Positions 57,586 to 64,000 of a stretch of 64,000 nucleotides of DNA are shown here, piece after piece. Each line of letters begins with the position of its first letter. Position 1 is the stretch's first letter. The DNA is from Whalleya microplaca (taxonomy: Eukaryota > Ascomycota > Sordariomycetes > Xylariales > Xylariaceae). The stretch spans positions 468,650 through 532,649 of the forward strand of contig MU385741.1 in assembly GCA_022497155.1 (NCBI GenBank), in the 5' to 3' direction. The translations under genes were made by a program, and so were the position numbers. The notes beneath the pieces were generated by a model. The model worked only from the letters and a program-made list of their open reading frames with translations, made no database searches and was not told the DNA's origin.

Positions 57586-58885
57586 ATGTCTTCCTTGGAC
57601 GGCGCTCTTCCGCCACCCGTTGACCAAGATGACCTTGGCCGGGGGCCTATGATCATGGCCATCACTTGGATATTCCAGATACTCGCTCTAGGATTCGTCA
57701 CGGCTCGCTTGATCGTGCGTAAGCACAAGCAAGTTTCTTGGGGCTGGAGTGATTATCTCATGCTCGCGGCTGTGGTGAGCATACATCCCCAACAGTCACG
57801 AACTTCGTCTTCTTGAGGCATCGCCAACATTAACTCATGTTGTCCGGCAGATAATTCAACTGGCCCTTCAATCCTTGGCCACGAGTTCATACACCCATGG
57901 CATGGGCAAACATGACCGCAGTCTGTACCCGGAGGAGATGATTACCATCCTCAAGGACAACTGGGTGTCGGTGCCGCCCGGAATCCTCGTCGGCCTGTTG
58001 TCGCGAACATCCGTCGCTATCCTGCTCAGCCGCCTCTTCTCGCCACACAGGTGGTTCACCTATTACTTGATCTCCTTCACGGCCCTGATGTGGGTTGCAG
58101 GCATCGTCCAGATGCCCTTGACCTACTTGCAGGTCAGGCCAGTCGAGGCACTATGGAACTTCACCCTCACTCCCGAGCGACGCTGGGACACAAGAATCTG
58201 GTTGTATACCGCATACTTCAATCAATGTACGAGTCCACCAGACAATTCCTCATGTCTTCTATCAGGTCGCTAACTCTTTCTCTCTCTCCTGTCTGCAGCA
58301 TGCTGCACCTTCTCTGATCTCACATATGCCTTGTTCCCCGTCATCTTCGTCTGGAAGCTCCACATGCCCCTTCGTGAGAGGATCAGTCTCATATTCGTCT
58401 TATGTGGTTCCTTCTTGAGCATGGCCATGTCCATCCTGAAAACGATCTCCCTCGGTCAGGTCGCCAACGCGGCCGTGGGAACGCCCGACGTGCAGTATAG
58501 TAGCAGCACACAGCTTATTTACGGCTACACGGAGCAGTCTGTCGTCATCATCATGGGCTGCATCCCAACTCTGCGTGCTGTCATGAAGCTTAACTTTTCC
58601 AAGCTGAGCAATCTAAGAAAATACTACATGTACATGAGGAAGTCATCCGCAAGCGACGACGCTTCCAACGGGTACTCCGACTTGGACACCGACTCTAACA
58701 AGCTGAACCACATTCCCAACGCAAAGGGAACCTCCAAGACTTCGGTGGGCGTAGGAGACCCTCTTAACAGATTCCGTCAACATGGCGGAAGCAATGACCA
58801 GATCCCTGTCCAGCAAATCACCAGGACGGACGGGTACACCGTTACATATGACACCAGAGAGCGCATACCAAGGGAGACTGTGTAA
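57586..58885 (+). CDS. Rhodopsin-domain integral membrane protein
   Basis: Three exons, 57586-57774, 57851-58226 and 58299-58885, join to 383 residues. Around seven hydrophobic segments are visible, starting IMAITWIFQILALGFVTARLIV and ending around SVVIIMGCIPTLRAVM. Family marks are DYLMLAAV, the loop HGMGKHDRSL, RTSVAILLSRLF, and the final GCIPTLRA, equivalent to AGSIPALRP in the other rhodopsin-domain gene of this window. A polar tail of about 110 residues follows. These proteins often occur inside fungal secondary-metabolite clusters but have no established role; transport or sensing has been proposed. The start is the ATG of MSSLDGALPPP, just before the first helix. Confidence 0.9.
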
Positions 58886-59182
58886 TCTTAGAATGTCTAT
58901 TTCGTGTTTGTGAAGGAAGTCGGTGTGTATATTATGTGCTGCAAAGGGCTTGTACAAATTTATATCCATAGATTCCCGGCACAAGGAAGGGAACAGGTCG
59001 GCTGACGCTTGGTTAGCCCTTAATAGCTTTAACGAGATTAGACGGGTCAAGTTTAGTTAGATGTTTGATATGAGTCCATTTATGATTGAAATATTCGTTT
59101 TTACAACTACAGCCTTCTATCTTTCCGAGAAAAGGACGTAACTCGCTGGCACAGCTTTTCCAAAATAAATGTTGCTTCACAT

Positions 59183-60133
59183 CTACGACGACAAGTAGGT
59201 GGACTTGACCAGTTCTTTTTCTCTCTCCAAGTACTGCTTGAACGTAGTCAACCCCGGCACTAGCCTCTCGAGCTCCTCGGTGTCCGCCAGGGCGTCCATA
59301 TAGCGCACGCACCGCTCACGAGAGAAGATGGCCCACGAGCCTTCCGCAACGGCCTTGTCGAGCTCCTCATCCGTCATAAAGTGCGCCTTGAGCGTCCGCC
59401 CATCGCCGATGGCCGCCGCGAGCTGGTCCAGCATCTCCTGGACGGGCAGCTCCTCGGTGACGAGGCCGGCGCGGATGCCGTTGAATCTGGCCGGGTCCTG
59501 AAAGGCGGCGGCGGCGAACTTGGCGATGTACTCGTGGTCCACCAGGCCGAGGGTCAGGTCGGGCGTCATGACGTTAGCCCACTCGCCTTTCCCGGGCAGG
59601 TCGGCATATCCGTACCGGACCTTGGGGTCGAGAAAGTTGGCCATGAAGAAGCCGGGACGGAGGACCGTCCAGCTGTCGAAGCCCCCCTCCTCGATGGCCC
59701 TCTCCACGCGCCGCTTGCTGGCAAAGTGCTGGGCAAACAGAGGCGTCGGCGGGACCGGCGGCGTCTTGCCCTCCTCGAGCATGGCAGTGCCCAGCGTGGT
59801 GGTGCAGATGGCTTGTGTGACACCAGCCTCCCTAGCGAGACGAACCGCACGCTGGGCTCGTCGAGGCGCAGCCTCGAAGTCCAGCAGGTTCGCCGTATAC
59901 CCGATGAAGGCCTTGGTGCAGCTGGTGAGCGCCGTACGCAGAGCGTCCTCGTCATCCCAGTCTCCGGGCGTAAGATGGACGCCGATATCCTGTAAGGCCT
60001 TTGCCTCGGGGCGATGGAGGTCCCGCGCCGTGGCGCGGACGTTCCATCCTAGGCCCCGGAGCTGTCGGGCCAGGGCACCACCTTGGGTGCCGGTGGCCAT
60101 GCTCACAAATACAGTGGGAGTCTCGGACGACAT
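59183..60133 (-). CDS. NmrA-like NAD(P)-binding oxidoreductase
   Basis: A single exon of 316 residues. The N-terminal TVFVSMATGTQGGALARQL is the GxxGxxG nucleotide-binding fold of the atypical SDR/NmrA family. VRATARDL follows, whose Arg at the second strand suggests NADP(H). Later segments (GVTQAICTTTLG, SWTVLRPGFFMANFLD, and DLTLGLVDHEYIAKFAAAAF) match NmrA-like isoflavone-reductase relatives. Length is typical. NmrA relatives can be redox sensors or real reductases; in terrequinone-type clusters an oxidoreductase of related type helps reduce the quinone, so reduction of a quinone intermediate is an attractive but untested role. It is the last gene before the A+T-rich block. Base composition is G+C-rich, in sharp contrast with the DNA 700 bp away. 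Confidence 0.9.
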   Translation of the reverse strand: MSSETPTVFVSMATGTQGGALARQLRGLGWNVRATARDLHRPEAKALQDIGVHLTPGDWDDEDALRTALTSCTKAFIGYTANLLDFEAAPRRAQRAVRLAREAGVTQAICTTTLGTAMLEEGKTPPVPPTPLFAQHFASKRRVERAIEEGGFDSWTVLRPGFFMANFLDPKVRYGYADLPGKGEWANVMTPDLTLGLVDHEYIAKFAAAAFQDPARFNGIRAGLVTEELPVQEMLDQLAAAIGDGRTLKAHFMTDEELDKAVAEGSWAIFSRERCVRYMDALADTEELERLVPGLTTFKQYLEREKELVKSTYLSS

Positions 60134-60828
60134 GATGATATTCCTTTTTCTCTGCGGAGCTTGGTTCGCGTAGTTGGCCTACAGAAACGATTGGCAGGGA
60201 TAAATGAGACAGACTACCTACCTCGGTATCAGGGTGGCGGCGGGAGTTTAAGGTGAATATATCTGCGCATACTGCAGATACGGCACTGTGGCTGTGCGAG
60301 CCATATCACGGATGGATGGGTATATGAGTGAGGAAAAGAAGGCTTACATTACGTACCTAGGCAAGGGAAGGATGCTTCTTCAGCAACATCTATACAGTGT
60401 TGGAGCTACCTAGTAACCATCTCCACTACGGCCTTACTTCACACACCCCCCGCCCATGTACATTAGCTAGCTCGGTGCCTCCCGTGCCCCTCCCCCGCAG
60501 ATCGATCATCATCTCCGACGGCAGACGCGCGCGCTAATGAGTAAGGCCTATCTAACCGGGGGAGTGTGGGGGGAGCTAGCGCTAGCTGCTGAATTACTGG
60601 GGACACACTGTGCGGTCTGTATGTACACGCCTGCAGTCAGCAATAGATAATGGAACCAACACTTTCCAGACTTGCATGAGAACCTTGAAGGTGTGTGTTG
60701 GTTATTCATTGCTGACCGCAGGACACTAATAGAATAGGTGGAGGTCAGAGCAGTGAGCGCTCCCAATCATAGATCCCCAAATGCCGCCTCGTACAACAAA
60801 AGCATAAGTTGTTGTTAGACTTATACAT
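60134..60828. other. Promoter side of the NmrA-like gene, before the A+T-rich block
   Basis: No gene. G+C content is ordinary up to about 60800, then falls sharply. Confidence 0.5.
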
Positions 60829-60890
60829 GGGAGTCCCATAGGACTCCCACCAATTCCCATAGGAAGTAATGGGACTCCTATATAAGTCCC
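60829..60890. repeat. Nested palindromes at the composition boundary
   Basis: Two inverted repeats sit close together: GGGAGTCC-CATA-GGACTCCC (60829-60848) and GGGACT-CCTATATA-AGTCCC (about 60871-60890). Related GACTCC(T/C) motifs continue for another 60 bp. They lie exactly where normal DNA turns into the A+T-rich block and could mark a transposon end. Confidence 0.7.
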
Positions 60891-62162
60891 ACGCTAGTAG
60901 TAGGACTCTTACAAAATTTCCCTCCTATTATATATTCCTATAAGACTCCTATAAGAAATATATATATATTAATAAAACAGATAAAATTTCAAAATAATTA
61001 TAAAATAATTAATTAAAACTTATATATTAATATAAACTAGCAAATGCCTAAATATTTATACTAATAAATAATAAAGGTATTTATATAAAATTTCGTATTT
61101 TAAACGCTAGTATTTTTTAAAAATTAAATGCTATTAAATTATTACTTTAATTAAGCTATAAAAAATTATTTTTTTACAGTCTTAAATTATTAACCTTTTT
61201 TTTATATCTTTCGGTTTTTTAAAGTTTGTCGAGCTAATATAACCTAATATTATTTTAAAGCCGTTTTTTCTTATATCGCCCGATTCTTTCGAGCTACTTT
61301 TTTATAGTATATCTATTGTTTTAGTAAATTAGGCATATAATTTTTTAACTATATTTCTTATAAAATTAAAAAATAATTAATAACTATTTTTATTAAAGTT
61401 ATATTTTTAATTTATAATATAATTCGATTAATATAAATATAAGCTAAATTAAATATTAAAAATTTATTAAATTATTTTATAATTATTTTATTAATAACTA
61501 TACTTTTTATTATTTCTATTATAATAGATTTAGCTGTTTCCTAAAAGCTAAATATAATAAAAGTTTGCTATTTATACTTTATATTAAATTACTAAAAAAC
61601 TTCCCGGATAAGTCGTTAAAAAGCGGCTTTAAAAATTAAAAGGTCGGTACTTTTTTAGTAATAACGAATTTTACGTAAAGCAGTAATTATAACTAGATTA
61701 ATAAAATAATTATAAAATAATCTTTTTATATATTTTTTAGCCTTTATTTACGTATTTTTAGTTACCGCGCGTTAGGCGTATTAAAAATAGGAGTTTTTTT
61801 TTTATCTATTTTTGAGGTTTTTCTTTAGTTAATAAAATAGGTATTTTACGAGCTATAGTTTTATAGCCTTTTTTATTTACGGTAAATTAAACTTTTTTAA
61901 GCTTAAAATCGGTATTTTTTTTTTTAAAAGTAATAAATTTATACTAATATATCGCTATTTTTTTTCGGTAAAGTTTTTAATAATTATAATAATAATTTTA
62001 TTATTTATATTTATTTTTTTATTGTTCTCGTTATTTTTATTATTGTTATTAGCTTTATAATTAAGTACTACTTTATTATATTTACTCCGGTTATTATTTT
62101 AAAAAGTAAGATTAAAATTATTATTTAAGTCTAATATAATCTAGAATTTTTTATTGTAATAT

Positions 62163-62330
62163 TAATTATTATTACTATTTTTATTTATAAAGTTATCGGC
62201 ATTACTATTTTTATTTATAAAGTTATCGGTATTATTATTTTTATTAATAGAATTATCGGCATTATTATTTTTACTCGTAAAGTTATCGGTATTAATATTT
62301 TTATTTCTAAGATTATTATTATTTATTTCG
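62163..62330. repeat. 30-bp tandem array
   Basis: TTATCGG recurs at exactly 30-bp steps (62193, 62223, 62253, 62283) with diverged flanking copies. On the minus strand one frame stays open through the array and reads a decapeptide repeat of the form D-N-[FS]-x-[NS]-K-N-x-N-[AT], so it may once have been coding. Confidence 0.85.
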
Positions 62331-62914
62331 GTATTATTATCGGCGTTATTTTTAATTATACCCTAGTTTTTTATAAATAATTATTTTTAAATTTAATTGT
62401 CGATTTCTAATGCTAAAATTAATATTTTTTAATTATTAGGCTAAAACTAAAGCTAAAGCTTAACCGTATTTTTTTTTTAATATAAGTTTTATAACTCGCG
62501 AAAATTTATGCTTTTTTTATAAAGCCTATTAATATCCGATTATTTCATAATTATTTCATTATTTTATTAAAAGGTTTAAATTATTATTATCGGTAGTTTC
62601 CTTATTTATTACTACGTCCATAAATTTAATAGTATCGGTATTTTATATTATAAAAAATAAGTATACGATTATTTATTAATTATTTAGGGGCATTTACCTT
62701 AGCTTAATTAATGGTAGAAATCGGACCCTTAAACTGGGAATTATTTAATAACGTATATTAAAATCTAGCTTTAATATTAGATTTCGAGTTATTTATTTAT
62801 AATAATTAGCGAATAATTATTAACTAGATATTTTATCTTATACCTTAAGCTAATAGTTGCTTATAAATAATTTTTAAATAATATAGTCGGTTTAATATAA
62901 ATAAATATATAATT

Positions 62915-63540
62915 AAAAGTCGATTATTTCGTAATTATTTTAACTAATAAAATAAATTTAATTAAAAGTAACCGCAAGAAATAATAGAAATAATAAAGGT
63001 AAAAAAGTGAAATAGTTATATATAAGCCTTTTACCGGTCGTATTTACTTAAAAGTCGATTATTTCGTAATTATTTCGATTAATTTATTAAATTTAATTAA
63101 ATACGACCGCGAGAAATAATAGGAGTAATAAAGATAAAAAAAGTAAATTAGTTATAAGCCTTTTATTAGTTGCATTTATTTAAAAATCGATTATTTCGCG
63201 ATTATTTCGATCAATTAATTAAATTTAGTTAAATGTAATCGCGAGAAATAACAGAAATAATAAAGGTAAAAAAAGTAAATTAGTTATATACTTACTACCG
63301 GTCGTATTTATTTAAAAATTAATTATTTCGCGATTATATTAATTAATTAATTAAATTTAGTTAAATGCGATTGCGAGAAATGATAGAAATAATAAAGGTA
63401 AAAAAAGTAAATTAGTTATATATTTACTACCGGTTATATTTATTTAAAAGTCGATTATTTCGCGATTATATTAATTAATTAATTAAAGTTAATTAAATGC
63501 GACCGCGGGATATAATAAGTGTAATAGTTATAGCAAAAAT
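62915..63540. repeat. Tandem array of about 133-bp units
   Basis: Five units start near 62915, 63050, 63183, 63315 and 63446 (steps of 131-135 bp). Each has AAAAGTCGATTATTTCG, then an A+T spacer and GACCGCGAGAAATAATA-like sequence, then GTAAATTAGTTATAT. Units differ chiefly by C/T and G/A changes. Confidence 0.85.
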
Positions 63541-63647
63541 TAATTAAATTATGTAATATGTGGTATATAGTAAAGAGTATAGTAAAGGGGGGTATAACAA
63601 GTAGGGTAAAATTAAATAAATGATTTAAAAAAGTAGGGCGTTTTAGT

Positions 63648-63936
63648 AAAAGGGAAAGAGCATTTTAAAAAATCAATTATATATAAAAGGAAAAAGTATT
63701 TTAAAAAATCAATTATATATAAAAGGAAAGAGCATTTTAAAAAATCAATTATATATAAAAGGAAAAAGCATTTTAAAAAATCAATTATATATAAAAAGAA
63801 AAAGCACTTTAAAAAATCAATTATATATAAAAGGAAAGAGTACTTTAAAAAATTAATTATATATAAAAAAAAAAAGCACTTTAAAAAATTAATTATATAT
63901 AAAAAGAAAAAGCACTTTAAAAAATTAATTATATAA
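63648..63936. repeat. 36-bp tandem array, eight copies in exact register
   Basis: The segment C(A/a)TTTTAAAAAAT recurs at 63661, 63697, 63733, 63769, 63805, 63841, 63877 and 63913, a constant 36-bp step with no indel. Units differ by transitions (for example GCATTT/GCACTT/GTATTT, TCAATT/TTAATT). Confidence 0.92.
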
Positions 63937-64000
63937 ATATATAAAAATTAATTATATATATTAAAATAATTAAATTATATATTTTTTATAAAAACTTATA

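Larger units (their letters stand above)
60850..64000. repeat. A+T-rich, RIP-like repeat block (no genes)
   Basis: About 3.1 kb is almost entirely A and T, with stops in every frame on both strands. The few C residues are mostly in CpG, and TpA is very frequent, which is the expected trace of RIP (C-to-T mainly at CpA) rather than of CpG deamination. It contains three different tandem arrays and a gene-free remainder, so it is probably the remains of transposons. The window ends inside it. Confidence 0.85.

Noticed and set aside
62915..63936. CRISPR-like regular arrays in the A+T-rich block
   Set aside because: Units are directly tandem without unique spacers, and the DNA is eukaryotic; these are minisatellite or transposon-derived arrays.

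Overview
The window is nuclear DNA of a filamentous ascomycete (Pezizomycotina). The evidence is the many short GT-AG introns (mostly 45-120 bp), fungus-specific families (PTH11/rhodopsin-type membrane proteins, a HET-domain relic, NRPS-like A-T-TE enzymes), and an A+T-saturated block that keeps CpG, as expected after repeat-induced point mutation (RIP). Order or genus cannot be fixed from the sequence alone; a Sordariomycete is a reasonable guess.

Layout. 1-14.1 kb is gene-poor: one four-exon rhodopsin-domain membrane protein (5188-6451, -), one three-exon SDR (8542-9549, +), a tRNA-like gene, one copy of a dispersed repeat, and otherwise no supportable genes. 14.1-33.3 kb is conserved housekeeping DNA: a membrane-anchored spermidine-synthase-like protein, tRNA-Lys(CTT), an FMN-binding pyridoxamine-oxidase-like protein, mitochondrial ribosomal protein bL33m, a 1257-residue coiled-coil protein, a small single-pass membrane protein, the ribosome-biogenesis factor Enp2/NOL10, and an AlkB-like dioxygenase with N-terminal cysteine clusters. 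33.3-39.4 kb is a decayed island holding a GMC-oxidoreductase pseudogene.

39.4-60.1 kb is a secondary-metabolite gene cluster. Its core is a 1049-residue NRPS-like enzyme with adenylation, thiolation and thioesterase domains and no condensation domain (46547-49696, -). It faces, across an 807-bp shared promoter region, an eight-exon PLP-dependent aminotransferase-like gene (50504-52417, +). Around the pair lie two O-methyltransferases, two cytochromes P450, an FAD monooxygenase, a rhodopsin-domain membrane protein and an NmrA-like oxidoreductase. A-T-TE enzymes of this kind join two aryl 2-oxo acids into quinones (atromentin, polyporic acid, asterriquinone type), furanones or butenolides. The simplest reading is: the aminotransferase makes the aryl-pyruvate, the A-T-TE enzyme dimerises it, and the oxidoreductases, P450s and methyltransferases tailor it to an oxygenated, O-methylated product, possibly a p-terphenyl. 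That product is inference. No cluster-specific transcription factor or transporter was found in the window.

60.8-64.0 kb is an A+T-rich, gene-free block that begins with nested palindromes and contains three different tandem arrays (30 bp, about 133 bp, and exactly 36 bp). It forms an abrupt outer border of the cluster. Most coding regions here are multi-exon; junctions below were chosen by reading frame, splice consensus and family conservation, and none was confirmed by transcript data.
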